Assembly: GCF_024171785.1 (NCBI RefSeq)
Contig: NZ_JAMTCK010000017.1
Location: forward strand, 62,001 to 126,000
DNA length: 64,000 nucleotides
Direction: 5' to 3'
DNA from: Goodfellowiella coeruleoviolacea
GTDB taxonomy: Bacteria; Actinomycetota; Actinomycetes; Mycobacteriales; Pseudonocardiaceae
The notes under the pieces were generated by a model. The model saw only the letters and a list, made by a program, of their open reading frames with translations. It did no database searches and was not told where the DNA came from. Numbering within the stretch: the stretch's first letter is position 1; each line of letters starts with the position of its first letter. This document shows positions 35,354 to 42,515 of the stretch, one piece after another. A program made the translations under genes and the position numbers.

Positions 35354-36199
35354 ATGACAGACGACAAGGACCCTGGTCCCGCCGTCCAGCGGGTGATCCT
35401 CGGGGCACTGATCCGGGACGCGCGAGAGCTGGCCGGTCTGTCTCCCACCGTCGCCACCAAGGCGCTGAAGTGGTACTCGGGCAAGCTCTCCAAGGTGGAA
35501 GCTGGCGACGTTCGGCTTCAGGACAAGGATCTTGCTACAGCCATCCGCGTCTTCAAGATTCCGGATGATCAAGCCGAGAGCCTCTACCGCTTGGCTGCTG
35601 AAGCGCGTCGAACGCTACCGCCGTCACGCGTGCCTGAATGGGCGGCGAAATACGTAGCCTTGGAGAGGTCTGCCTCCAGCGTGGCGATGTACTACGGAGA
35701 CTTCTTCCCTGGCACGGTGCAGACTCGCGACTACGCGCAAGCCTTTCTGGCCGCATCGATAACAGTGTCCGCGGCTGAAGTTGACCGCATGGCGGATCAA
35801 CGCGCCAGCAGGTCAGCGCAGGTTAAGGAACTGCCTGATCGGCACGTGCGGCTCGTTGTTGGCGAGGAAGCCCTGTACCGAGAAATCGGTGGACGCGATG
35901 TGCTGCGCGAGCAATTGGAGCTGATATACGAGCTGGCCTCACTGCCTCATGTCACGATCCAAGTAATCCCGTTCAGCGCAGGGGCACACGCGTCGCACGG
36001 TGTGTCATTCACAATCCTCAACTTCACCGAGCACCGACTTGGCATCGTCTACAACGAGGGCTTGACGGGTTCCGACTACCTCAGCCGCGAGCACACGCGG
36101 ATCTACTCACTGGCGTTCAACTCCCTCTGCTCGGCTGCCGCGACACCAGAGACCACAATGGAGCTGGTAGCACGACGGATAGCTGACCTAGGAGCGTGA
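35354..36199 (+). CDS. XRE-family regulator with DUF5753 domain
   Basis: A 281-residue protein from ATG 35354. The N-terminal HTH spans residues 12-70 (LGALIRDARELAGLSPTVATKALKWYSGKLSKVEAGDVRLQDKDL in sense). The C-terminal DUF5753 region (85-275) has EWAAKYVALERSASSVAMYYGDFFPGTVQTRDYA, EEALYREIGG, LPHVTIQVIPFSAGAH and VYNEGLTGSDYL. Such proteins are paired with DUF397 partners in actinomycetes; BldB/AbaA-like developmental roles are known for a few. Its stop is four bases before the DUF397 gene. It heads the CRISPR-bearing modules. Confidence 0.9.
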   Translation: MTDDKDPGPAVQRVILGALIRDARELAGLSPTVATKALKWYSGKLSKVEAGDVRLQDKDLATAIRVFKIPDDQAESLYRLAAEARRTLPPSRVPEWAAKYVALERSASSVAMYYGDFFPGTVQTRDYAQAFLAASITVSAAEVDRMADQRASRSAQVKELPDRHVRLVVGEEALYREIGGRDVLREQLELIYELASLPHVTIQVIPFSAGAHASHGVSFTILNFTEHRLGIVYNEGLTGSDYLSREHTRIYSLAFNSLCSAAATPETTMELVARRIADLGA

Positions 36200-36203
36200 C
36201 TCA

Positions 36204-36407
36204 GTGATCACCGATGGCCCCGCAGCCGCACGATGGCGGAAGTCATCGCGCAGCGCGGGTGCTCAAAACTGTGTTGAGATCGCCATCCTGGGCGATCGGG
36301 CTGCGGTGCGTGACAGCAAGAAGCCGGACCACGGGGCACTAGTGCTGGGTGCCGAATGCTGGGCTGGCTTCCTGACCGCAGTCAAGGCCGGTCGGCTCGA
36401 CGGCTGA
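36204..36407 (+). CDS. DUF397 protein, copy 1
   Basis: A 67-residue DUF397 protein from GTG 36204: RWRKSSRSAGAQNCVEIAILG, VRDSKKPDHGALVLG, and LTAVKAGRLDG at the end are the diagnostic blocks (WRKSSxSxxxxxCVEVA, VRDSK.PxG). DUF397 proteins usually partner the XRE/DUF5753 regulator encoded just upstream, here with four bases between stop and start. Copies 2 (37006) and 3 (42573, broken) follow in the next modules. Confidence 0.92.
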   Translation: MITDGPAAARWRKSSRSAGAQNCVEIAILGDRAAVRDSKKPDHGALVLGAECWAGFLTAVKAGRLDG

Positions 36408-36420
36408 CCACTGCAAGCAG

Positions 36421-36452
36421 ATGCCCCGCCCAGGACCATCTGGGCGGGGCAT
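36421..36452. terminator. Shared hairpin, module 1
   Basis: The stem ATGCCCCGCCCAG / CTGGGCGGGGCAT around GACCAT lies between the DUF397 stop and the leader-distal end of CRISPR array 1. It can end transcription of the DUF397 gene from the left and of the array from the right. It is repeated almost unchanged in modules 2 and 3. Confidence 0.8.
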
Positions 36453-36490
36453 CGTCGTCTCCGGCGGACTACTCGGCCAACTTACTGGAC

Positions 36491-36816
36491 CGCCTGATCC
36501 CTTGCGGGCCGACGAGATGGTGGCTGCTCCGGAACTCCGGCGGTTGGCGGCTTTGCGTATCGAGTTGCGATCCCTTGCGGGCCGATGAGGTGGTTGCCGC
36601 ACCGGCTCACGGCCCGGTCGCCGTTGGACGACACGTTGCGATCCCTTTCGGGCCGATGAGGTGGTTGCCGCTCCCCCATCGTCTCGCCGGTCAGCTACTC
36701 ACAGTGTTGCGATCCCTTTCGGGCCGATGAGGTGGTTGCCGCCGGGCCCGGTCCCGGCGCGCGATCTCCGTCTGGAGCCGTTGCGATCCCTTTCGGGCCG
36801 ATGAGGTGGTTGCCGC
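36491..36816 (-). CRISPR. CRISPR array 1 (5 repeats)
   Basis: Five 37-base repeats start at 36491, 36564, 36635, 36706 and 36780; the four spacers are 36, 34, 34 and 37 bases. On the plus strand repeats begin GTTGCGATCCC and end GGTGGTTGCCGC. The leftmost repeat is degenerate, the mark of the leader-distal end, and a leader lies to the right, so the array is read on the minus strand with crRNA repeats ending GGGATCGCAAC. Repeats 3-5 read CCCTTTCGGG where repeats 1-2 read CCCTTGCGGG. No cas genes are in the window. Confidence 0.95.
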
Positions 36817-36943
36817 CCTGGATGATCAGCGGAAACAACCTGATCGCCCTGCCACCGATGGGCAATGTTCTCAGAAGCTGGGACGACACGCCACACCCTG
36901 CTTCGGAACCTCCCGGTGTGTCGCCCGACGCTTGGGGTTCCGA
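36817..36943 (-). promoter_or_regulatory. CRISPR leader 1
   Basis: About 127 bases directly right of the last repeat. They match the leaders at 42323, 43194 and 45559 nearly throughout (shared blocks: TCAGCGGAAAC or TCAGGGGAAAC, TTCTCAGAAGCTGGGACGAC, CTTCGGAACCTCCCGG, GTGTCGCCCGACGCT). It holds nested inverted repeats: CGACACGCC with GGTGTGTCG, and CGGAACC with GGTTCCG. It should promote the array leftward and may also serve DUF397 copy 2 rightward, which starts 63 bases on. Confidence 0.85.
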
Positions 36944-37005
36944 GGTTGACGACGCTGGACCAAGTGGCCAACGAACGGACACAAACAACCAACGGGAGGT
37001 ACGGG

Positions 37006-37197
37006 ATGAACCCGGACCTGAACCACGAACTCAGGTGGAAGAACGCTTCCAACCACAACGGAAGCTGCGTCGAGCTGGCGCACACGATGACGGCCGTCCG
37101 CGACTCGAAGAACCCCGACGGCCCAGTCCTGACCTTCGGACACGCCGAGCTGACCCGGTTCCTGGCTGCGGTGAAGGCCGGCCACCTCGACGGCTGA
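37006..37197 (+). CDS. DUF397 protein, copy 2
   Basis: A 63-residue DUF397 protein from ATG 37006 with GGGAGG upstream: LRWKNASNHNGSCVELAH, AVRDSKNPDGPVLTFG, FLAAVKAGHLDG. It is clearly diverged from copy 1 in sequence yet shares the 3' flank: the DNA after its stop repeats the hairpin and the CRISPR trailer found after copy 1. No XRE gene accompanies it; the leader of array 1 lies directly upstream. Confidence 0.9.
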   Translation: MNPDLNHELRWKNASNHNGSCVELAHTMTAVRDSKNPDGPVLTFGHAELTRFLAAVKAGHLDG

Positions 37198-37211
37198 CCA
37201 CTAACAAGTAG

Positions 37212-37243
37212 ATGCCCCGCCCAGGACCATCTGGGCGGGGCAT
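37212..37243. terminator. Shared hairpin, module 2
   Basis: Same 32-base hairpin as at 36421 (stem ATGCCCCGCCCAG / CTGGGCGGGGCAT), between DUF397 copy 2 and CRISPR array 2. Confidence 0.8.
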
Positions 37244-37281
37244 CGTCGCCTTAAGCGGACTACTCGGCCAACTGCCTCGAC

Positions 37282-37467
37282 TGTCTGATCCCTTGTGGAC
37301 CGACGAGGTGGTGGCCGCGGGCAACGGGATCACCAGGTGGAGAGTTCCCACCGATGGTCGCGATCCCTTGCGGGCCGATGAGGTGATTGCCGCGGGCGGA
37401 CACCGTGGCGGCTCAACGGCGCCTGATCGAGTTGCGATCCCTTGCGGGCCGATGAGGTGATTGCCGC
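37282..37467 (-). CRISPR. CRISPR array 2 (leader-distal half of a split array)
   Basis: Three repeats start at 37282 (degenerate), 37357 (one mismatch) and 37431 (intact); the spacers are 38 and 37 bases. The two right repeats end GGTGATTGCCGC, a variant shared only with array 3. No leader follows; the intact repeat ending at 37467 runs straight into phage DNA. Array 3 lacks a degenerate end and has the leader. The two are therefore halves of one array of nine repeats split by the insert at 37468-41921. Confidence 0.93.
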
Positions 37468-37497
37468 CAGCTTGGCGTCGGCGAGGGTGATTGCCAC
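37468..37497 (-). pseudogene. Major capsid protein, first ten codons
   Basis: On the minus strand a GTG at 37497 follows an AAGGAG site and reads MAITLADAKL, the typical start of actinophage major capsid proteins. It lies 27 bases after the scaffold stop, the usual spacing. At 37467 the frame runs into a CRISPR repeat (reading AAITSSARKGSQ), so the gene is cut off there. Confidence 0.7.
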
Positions 37498-37524
37498 GGT
37501 GGGAACTCCTTACGTCAGTGGTGG

Positions 37525-38127
37525 TCAGGTGCCGTAGCTGGCCCGCACCGCGTCAGCGAGCGACTTGGGCCGGCCGGACGGCGGGGGACCGTTGGTGATG
37601 TGTGCGCCGGATCGGGCCGGGGTGGTACCGGCGCGGTAGCGCGGGTTGTCCTCGACGGCCTTCTTGATCGCCTCGCCAAGCTTGCTGGTGAAGTCGGAGG
37701 CGGCCGGGTCGAGCGCCTGCACGCGGGCACGGAACGACGTGCTGTCGAGCAGGGCGTCGGGGTCGGCCTGGTGCTTGGCGGCGGCTCGGTAGACGGCCAG
37801 GTCGAGCATGGCGTCGCGGGCGCGCTGCTGCTCGGTGGCGAGCTGCTGCGCCAACTGGTCAGACTCCGGGGCGGCTTCCGGGGCGGCCTCGTTGAGGCTG
37901 GTCGTCTGCCGCGTGCCTTGAGCACGCAGCAGGTCAAGCAGCTGCTGCGCCCACGGCGGTGGTTCTACGTCATCGCTGGCGCTGGTCGTTTGCCTGTCTT
38001 GCTGGGTACGCGGTGGTACGCCAGTGCCACTGGTGGTCGGCTGGTTGCTGGCGTTCACCCCGCTGATAGGGGCGTTGTCCTGCTCTTGGTCTTGGGAGCT
38101 GTCGGCGGATGGGGATGGGTTCAACAT
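37525..38127 (-). CDS. Phage capsid scaffold-type protein
   Basis: A 200-residue protein from ATG 38127 with a strong AGGAGG site. Residues 1-60 are a polar disordered stretch. A charged helix follows (ESDQLAQQLATEQQRARDAML), then DPDALLDSTSFRARVQALDP, and the end is TTPARSGAHITNGPPPSGRPKSL. This arrangement (disordered N-terminus, coiled coil, DAxAxLDSxxF block, Pro/Gly tail) is that of scaffold proteins encoded directly before the major capsid gene in siphophages. It would guide capsid assembly; here its partner gene is cut. Confidence 0.75.
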   Translation of the reverse strand: MLNPSPSADSSQDQEQDNAPISGVNASNQPTTSGTGVPPRTQQDRQTTSASDDVEPPPWAQQLLDLLRAQGTRQTTSLNEAAPEAAPESDQLAQQLATEQQRARDAMLDLAVYRAAAKHQADPDALLDSTSFRARVQALDPAASDFTSKLGEAIKKAVEDNPRYRAGTTPARSGAHITNGPPPSGRPKSLADAVRASYGT

Positions 38128-38208
38128 GGAGTCCTCCTGGATCTCCGGGATAGCCCGCTCTTGGTGTAAGTCAAGTAACGATTTTTGCTCTGATTGCGAA
38201 GAACGAGT

Positions 38209-38832
38209 GTGGGAGCAGAAGTGTGGTCCGCGATCATTGCTGGCGTCGCCCTGGTCGTCGCTATTTTCTCTGTTTTCTTTGCGGCGGCGCAGAGCAGGGC
38301 AGCAAAAGAACAGGCTCAAGCCGCCCGGGGGCAATTAGAGCTAGCGGATAAGGCCAGGCGTGAGTCCCTGGAGCCCTATGTCGTTGTTGACTTTGAGGTG
38401 CCGAAGGAAAATCCTTGGATCATCCATATGATCATTGAAAATATTGGGAGCACGCCGGCTCGTGACGTGAAAATCGACTTCGAGCCAACTCCTTACACAA
38501 CGATGGATAGTGAAACGTGGCGGTTTTCTGACATCAAAATCCTCAAGGAGGGTATAAAATTCTTCCCCCCTGGGCGGAGAATCGAAATTCTCTTTGATAA
38601 TGGACGCGAGGCGATCGAGCGAAAATTGGAACATCGCTATCGGGTGACGGTAAACCTAAATGGCCCATTTGGAAAGGTTGAGCCGCAGGTCTATGATTTG
38701 GATGCTCGCCTGCTCGACGATGTGCTTTTTGTCTCGTCGAGGCGGACAGTTCATCATGTGGCTGAAGCTCTTCAAAGTATCGATAAGAACTTTAAGTCAT
38801 TTCTACGTCGACAGCGCCAGATCGACACTTAG
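38209..38832 (+). CDS. Low-GC membrane-anchored hypothetical protein
   Basis: A 207-residue protein from GTG 38209 (TTG 38194 is an alternative). An N-terminal membrane helix, VWSAIIAGVALVVAIFSVFF, is followed by a basic helix (SRAAKEQAQAARGQLELADKAR) and a beta-rich domain with LEPYVVVDFEVP, IIENIGSTPARDVKIDF, FFPPGRRIEILFDN and RVTVNLNG. I know similar proteins from many actinomycetes, all uncharacterised. It runs against the phage genes and is visibly lower in GC, so it looks like an added cargo (moron) gene. Function unknown. Confidence 0.7.
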   Translation: MGAEVWSAIIAGVALVVAIFSVFFAAAQSRAAKEQAQAARGQLELADKARRESLEPYVVVDFEVPKENPWIIHMIIENIGSTPARDVKIDFEPTPYTTMDSETWRFSDIKILKEGIKFFPPGRRIEILFDNGREAIERKLEHRYRVTVNLNGPFGKVEPQVYDLDARLLDDVLFVSSRRTVHHVAEALQSIDKNFKSFLRRQRQIDT

Positions 38833-39158
38833 ACGTCGACCGGGGCGCCGAGGTGGTACAGGGGCGCGTACAGCGCCGGATCGAGCACCCGGCTCGATGG
38901 GTCGCCGCGGTGGTAGGCCGCGGCTAGCACCCGCCACACGTACGCGCCGGCCCGCGCACCTGCCGGGGTGGCGGCGTCCGGTAACCAGCCGGCGGCCCGG
39001 CCGCCGTCGGCCCATACCCACCCCAGCCGCTCACCGGCCCGGGTGGACAGTGGTGCGCGGCGGGCCGGGCCGCCGGCTGGTGCCGGGTCATACGTTGCGG
39101 CCGTGGCCACCAGGCGTGGCGCGAGGTTGTCGGTGAACCGCTTGGTGTTGCTGGTCAC
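38829..39158 (-). CDS. Phage hypothetical protein
   Basis: A 109-residue protein from GTG 39158, its GTGA overlapping the stop of the ADP-ribosyltransferase gene, so the two were translated together. The sequence begins TSNTKRFTDNLAPRLVATAA and is rich in Ala, Gly and Trp. The position between a head-associated ART and the scaffold suggests a virion or head protein, but no family is recognised. Confidence 0.55.
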   Translation of the reverse strand: MTSNTKRFTDNLAPRLVATAATYDPAPAGGPARRAPLSTRAGERLGWVWADGGRAAGWLPDAATPAGARAGAYVWRVLAAAYHRGDPSSRVLDPALYAPLYHLGAPVDV

Positions 39159-39466
39159 TGGTAGCCCTCCCATGCGTCCCCGTAGGGGTCTGGTGTCCAG
39201 TCTGGCCCCGGGGACCAACTGTCGGGCACGATCTCGGCCTCGATGAACCACCGGTCACCCTGGCCGGGCACCGCGTGTTGGTAGACGGCGTGCACCACAT
39301 ACCGCGAGTTTCGGCGGATCAGGAACTCGCGCTCGGACGTGCCGTACTGCGAGATGTGCATGGCGTTCATGGCCTGGTACCCCTCGGGCACCCGGAACAT
39401 GAGGTAAATCTGTCCCTGAAACGCCGCCTTCTTGCCGACGGACGTGGACAGGTACCCGGGCTCGGT
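39155..39466 (-). pseudogene. ADP-ribosyltransferase of phage head type, 5' part lost
   Basis: The minus strand reads VTEPGYLSTSVGKKAAF, then QIYLMFRVPEGYQAMNAM, then YGTSEREFLIRRNSRYVVHAV. The STS motif followed by an E-x-E motif (EREF) is the active-site pair of R-S-E class ADP-ribosyltransferases, as in VIP2 and the C-terminal domains of phage minor head (MuF) proteins. The Arg strand and everything upstream are gone; the reading frame stops being phage-like at about 39466, where low-GC DNA begins. Confidence 0.7.
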
Positions 39467-39469
39467 GAC

Positions 39470-39803
39470 TATTGTTACCAGATTCCAAGATCAGAATGGC
39501 GAGTACGTTCCACTGCGCGTTGGGCAGCATGATTATCCGCAATACCCGAATGATCACGATGATGGCTTCGGGGTTCGTCACATTCAAGATGGGCACAACG
39601 AGGTGGATACGGACAGTATCGCTTCGACAATGATATTAGGCGAGTGTATTTACCAGTCCGGTAACGATACCCACTACTGTGCTTATCCCAGTATCAATAA
39701 TCCGCTCTACGCAGTGGTCTATACGCTGCGGGAGGACTGGCACTCTGGGGATGGCGAGCCGGTTGGTATTATCACTGCATATCCTGTCTCCACGCTGTTG
39801 TAG
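39470..39803 (+). pseudogene. Probable toxin C-terminal fragment
   Basis: Low-GC DNA on the plus strand encodes about 110 residues without a proper start (the nearest, TTG 39432, lies inside the antisense ART gene). It reads DDGFGVRHIQDGH, then a Cys/Tyr-rich middle, then GEPVGIITAYPV at the end. A conserved R-H-I..H opening and a GxIITAYP ending are features of C-terminal RNase-like domains of polymorphic toxins (EndoU/BECR types); this match is from memory and weak. The 35-base gap to the next small gene fits a toxin-immunity pair. Confidence 0.4.
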
Positions 39804-39837
39804 CCACGACTGGTAGCGGTAGGGGTATCCTGATTGC

Positions 39838-40137
39838 GTGCAGCAGAACGAATACGCGCAACGGGTAGCTGATGTGGCACTATCGGGACTACGGGAATCG
39901 TTTGATTTGCTTAAGTTGGGGAAGATGGTGTCCCATGTCTTGAGCGAGGACGAAAACGGCTGGTGGTTGACTGTTACTTTCGAAAGCAGTCGCCATCAGG
40001 GTGAGTTGGTGAAATATCGCGGCAGTCTTTGCGGGGTTGATCATCCGCAAATGGAAGCGAATACCAAAGGTGTAGTGTACGCAAGTTCGCTCATTGAACG
40101 GTTGCGCACAGGGCGACTCACGCCGAACAGCAAGTAA
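39838..40137 (+). CDS. Candidate immunity protein
   Basis: A 99-residue protein from GTG 39838, low in GC, with an N-terminal helix (RVADVALSGLRESFDLLKLG) and a beta-rich end (WWLTVTFESSRHQGELVKYRGSL). Its size, acidic character and place directly after the toxin-like fragment suggest an immunity partner. There is no recognised family; the reading depends on context. Confidence 0.5.
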   Translation: MQQNEYAQRVADVALSGLRESFDLLKLGKMVSHVLSEDENGWWLTVTFESSRHQGELVKYRGSLCGVDHPQMEANTKGVVYASSLIERLRTGRLTPNSK

Positions 40138-40211
40138 TCTGGCTCTTTTTAGGTTACCTGCGTTAGGGTTTGAGCCTTTGACCTCGCTGCTTGACGGCTG
40201 CTTTGAAGACG

Positions 40212-40250
40212 CCAGGATCCCCCGGACCGTATCGGTTCGGGGGATCCTGG
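40212..40250. terminator. Strong hairpin in the phage fragment
   Basis: The 18-base arms CCAGGATCCCCCGGACCG and CGGTTCGGGGGATCCTGG (one G-T wobble) flank TAT. It lies between the candidate immunity gene (plus) and the HTH gene (minus), so it probably ends both. Confidence 0.85.
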
Positions 40251-40294
40251 GCATACGGGATCGGCCGGAAGCGTTTCACAGGTGGCGATCTTCG

Positions 40295-40474
40295 TCAAGT
40301 CGTGCGGCGTTTGGCCAGGTAGCGGGCGATCTCGACCAGGTCGTAGCCGGGGCCGGGGCTGAGGTGGCCACGGAAGCGCCACAGCCGCAACGCGGCCGGC
40401 GTCACGGCGTGGCCGGACTGCTTCAGCGCCGTGACCGCGTCACTGGCCGACACCCTGCCGACGGGCAAGGGCAT
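40295..40474 (-). CDS. Small phage HTH protein
   Basis: A 59-residue protein from ATG 40474: VSASDAVTALKQSGHAVTPAALRLWRFRGHLSPGPG. The WRFRGHLxP turn and following YDLVEIARYLAKR helix are typical of short winged-helix or MerR-like proteins encoded before terminase genes in actinophages. It may be a small DNA-binding protein (excisionase- or regulator-like). Confidence 0.6.
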   Translation of the reverse strand: MPLPVGRVSASDAVTALKQSGHAVTPAALRLWRFRGHLSPGPGYDLVEIARYLAKRRTT

Positions 40475-40500
40475 GTGTCCTCCGTGGTCTTGCGCTGTGG

Positions 40501-40932
40501 TCACAGCGACTCGGCGACGCCCTGCGCCCACGCCCGCGCCAGGCCGCGTACCTGCGCTGGGCCCTCCGCGTACGCGGTCGCATACCGCACCCGGCGGCCG
40601 GTGACCTGCTGCTCCAGAGTGCTGGCCTCGTGGTCCACACGCACCCCGACCTGTACAGGCTCTGGCTCCCCGGGTACCCACACCTGGGCCGCGCCGTCCA
40701 GCCTGTACGGCTCGCCAACGTTCGGCTGGCCGGGCCGTACCACCACGTCGCAAGCCCACGTGGTCAGCACGCGGTGCCCGCTGCCCGGGGCCAGCATCCG
40801 CACCGGCTGCACGTCGTGCCCCGGGCCCAGCTCGGTCGCGACGCGCTCAGCCTCGGCGCGGTGATTCTCGGCGAACACCGCCACCGGCTCATCCGGCACA
40901 TCGCCGGGGTTGCGCCTCATCACGATCCACAT
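40501..40932 (-). CDS. Phage hypothetical protein
   Basis: A 143-residue protein from ATG 40932, overlapping the upstream gene by ATGA. The N-terminal MRRNPGDVPDEPVAVFAENHRAEAERVATELG suggests an alpha/beta fold. The C-terminal helix ends GLARAWAQGVAESL. No family is recognised. It is in step with the phage genes to its right. Confidence 0.55.
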   Translation of the reverse strand: MWIVMRRNPGDVPDEPVAVFAENHRAEAERVATELGPGHDVQPVRMLAPGSGHRVLTTWACDVVVRPGQPNVGEPYRLDGAAQVWVPGEPEPVQVGVRVDHEASTLEQQVTGRRVRYATAYAEGPAQVRGLARAWAQGVAESL

Positions 40933-41585
40933 CACGCGTTCACGTCCTCTCGTTCGCTGATCAGCGCCAGTTCCAGCCAGTTGTACGTCCGGTCGCAGAC
41001 GTTGCACCGCCCGCCCGGAACCCGTTGCCCTGCCTCGGCTCCTGGGATCGAGCCGGGGATCACCAGGCCGTCACAGCCCGGGGCGAGGCAGGCACCGGCG
41101 ACCGGGGGCGGCTGGTCACCGGCCAGCCGCCGGCACTGGGCGTGCAGCGCGCGGATGTCCTCGGCGACGTAGACCACCCACCGATGCATCCGGCATGCCT
41201 CGATCTTGGCCAGCAGGTAGCCGGCCTCCGCCGTCACGTCGGGCCGGCTGACGCGAACCTCGCCGAACTGCTGGGCGACGTAGCGGGCGATGCCGGCGAG
41301 CGTGCCGGGCACCGACCAGGGGGCGTCTTCGTCGTCGTCCGGCCCCAGGACATCGGTCACCGACCGGCGGTCGAGGGCGGCGACGACGTCCAGGCGGACG
41401 GGTGGGGTCGAGGTGTGGCCGGGGGAGCGGCGGCCGACGTCGCGGCGCATCGGGCCGGGGGCGGCGGCCATGACGGCGGCGTAGACCTCGATGCCGCGCA
41501 ACTGGTGGCGCATACGGCCGGCGCACGGGCCGCACGCGTAGCGGTGGCCGGCGTCGTGGCGCTCGCAGACGATGCAGGTGGTCAC
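40932..41585 (-). CDS. Phage cysteine-rich (zinc-binding) protein
   Basis: A 217-residue protein from GTG 41585. Two cysteine knuckles flank a helical middle: TTCIVCERHDAGHRYACGPC at the N-terminus (CxxC, H, CxxC) and ACLAPGCDGLVIPG...GRCNVCDRTYNW at the C-terminus. Such double-knuckle proteins are common in the early or replication region of actinophages next to RusA genes. The function is unknown; it probably binds DNA or RNA. Confidence 0.6.
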   Translation of the reverse strand: MTTCIVCERHDAGHRYACGPCAGRMRHQLRGIEVYAAVMAAAPGPMRRDVGRRSPGHTSTPPVRLDVVAALDRRSVTDVLGPDDDEDAPWSVPGTLAGIARYVAQQFGEVRVSRPDVTAEAGYLLAKIEACRMHRWVVYVAEDIRALHAQCRRLAGDQPPPVAGACLAPGCDGLVIPGSIPGAEAGQRVPGGRCNVCDRTYNWLELALISEREDVNA

Positions 41586-41601
41586 GGGGGGGGGCTCCGG
41601 T

Positions 41602-41921
41602 TCAGCGGGTTTCGACGGTCAGCCACAGCCGGCGTTCGCCGGGTCCACTGTGGATGATCGGGGCGAGCTTGGTCATGTGGTCGGGGGTGTCGTCGGGGAC
41701 CAGGTCGAGGCCGACCCAGTCCCGGCGGGGGCCGCGGGCGAGTGCGTCGGCCGCGGCCTTGAGGGTGGGCCAGAGGTTGTCGGCGTCGCGGCGGCGGTTG
41801 TCGCCGGGCGCGTAGTGCAGGCACACGGTCAGGTGCCGGCAACGGGGGATGCCTGCACGTTGGGCGGCGAGCGTGACGTCGCGGCGGATCAGCGCGACGC
41901 GGTCGGCCCGCACGCGCCAGT
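41602..41921 (-). pseudogene. RusA-type Holliday junction resolvase, 5' end cut
   Basis: The frame reads VCLHYAPGDNRRRDADNLWPTLKAAADAL and then WVGLDLVPDDTPDHMTKL. The D-x-DN and later DD residues are the metal-binding aspartates of RusA endonucleases, which cut Holliday junctions in phage genomes. The normal N-terminus is missing: the frame opens at the right edge of the CRISPR repeat at 41922. A GTG at 41913 could start a 103-residue product, but that would lack the first strand. Confidence 0.7.
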
Positions 41922-42322
41922 GTTGCGATCCCTTGCGGGCCGATGAGGTGATTGCCGCCGCGCGCCATCAGTGAGGTGGCGCGGGACGCGGCCGTTGCGA
42001 TCCCTTGCGGGCCGATGAGGTGATTGCCGCGTTGCGGTCGGTGGCCCGCGCCACCAGCCAGCTCAGGTTGCGATCCCTTGCGGGCCGATGAGGTGATTGC
42101 CGCTGTGCTGGCGCACGTCCAGCAACCGATGACGCGCGCCGTTGCGATCCCTTGCGGGCCGATGAGGTGATTGCCGCAACTCGCCCGTGTTCGACATGCC
42201 GGCCTCGTCGACCACGTTGCGATCCCTTGCGGGCCGATGAGGTGATTGCCGCGAGCGAGTGGGACAAGTCCGGGCCCGCCCGCCGGTTGCGATCCCTTGC
42301 GGGCCGATGAGGTGATTGCCGC
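41922..42322 (-). CRISPR. CRISPR array 3 (leader-proximal half of the split array)
   Basis: Six intact 37-base repeats start at 41922, 41994, 42067, 42141, 42216 and 42286; the spacers are 35, 36, 37, 38 and 33 bases. All repeats carry the GGTGATTGCCGC ending seen in array 2 and in no other array. The left end is a perfect repeat rather than a degenerate one, which shows that it was once internal to a longer array. Confidence 0.95.
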
Positions 42323-42450
42323 CCTGGATGATCAGCGGAAACGGTCCGATCACCCTGGTACCGAGGGGCCATGTTCCCAGAAGCTGGGACGACACGCCAT
42401 ACCCAGCTTCGGAACCTCCCGGCGTGTCGCCCGACGCTTGGGGTTCCGAA
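42323..42450 (-). promoter_or_regulatory. CRISPR leader 3
   Basis: About 128 bases homologous to leaders 1, 4 and 5, with the same nested inverted repeats (CGACACGCC / GGCGTGTCG and CGGAACC / GGTTCCG). It would drive array 3 leftward. Confidence 0.85.
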
Positions 42451-42515
42451 CCAAAGCACGCACCCTCGCAATGAGGCCACCCGCCTGTCTCCCTCCCCGA
42501 CAAGGCAGCTCCCAC

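Larger units (their letters stand above)
37468..41921 (-). mobile_element. Phage-derived fragment inside a CRISPR array
   Basis: A 4,454-base block fills exactly the space between two intact repeats. Its genes, read on the minus strand from the right, are RusA-like (5'-truncated), a Cys-rich protein, two hypothetical/HTH proteins, an ADP-ribosyltransferase (5'-truncated), a small protein, a scaffold protein and the first ten codons of a major capsid protein. This is phage order, with terminase and portal genes missing. Two low-GC pieces on the plus strand interrupt it. No integrase, att-like end repeats or transposase are seen. Confidence 0.8.

Noticed and set aside
37468-41921. Site-specific prophage integration as the origin of the insert
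   Set aside because: No integrase gene is present and the two ends share no direct repeat beyond the CRISPR repeats themselves; both ends lie inside phage structural or DNA-handling genes.
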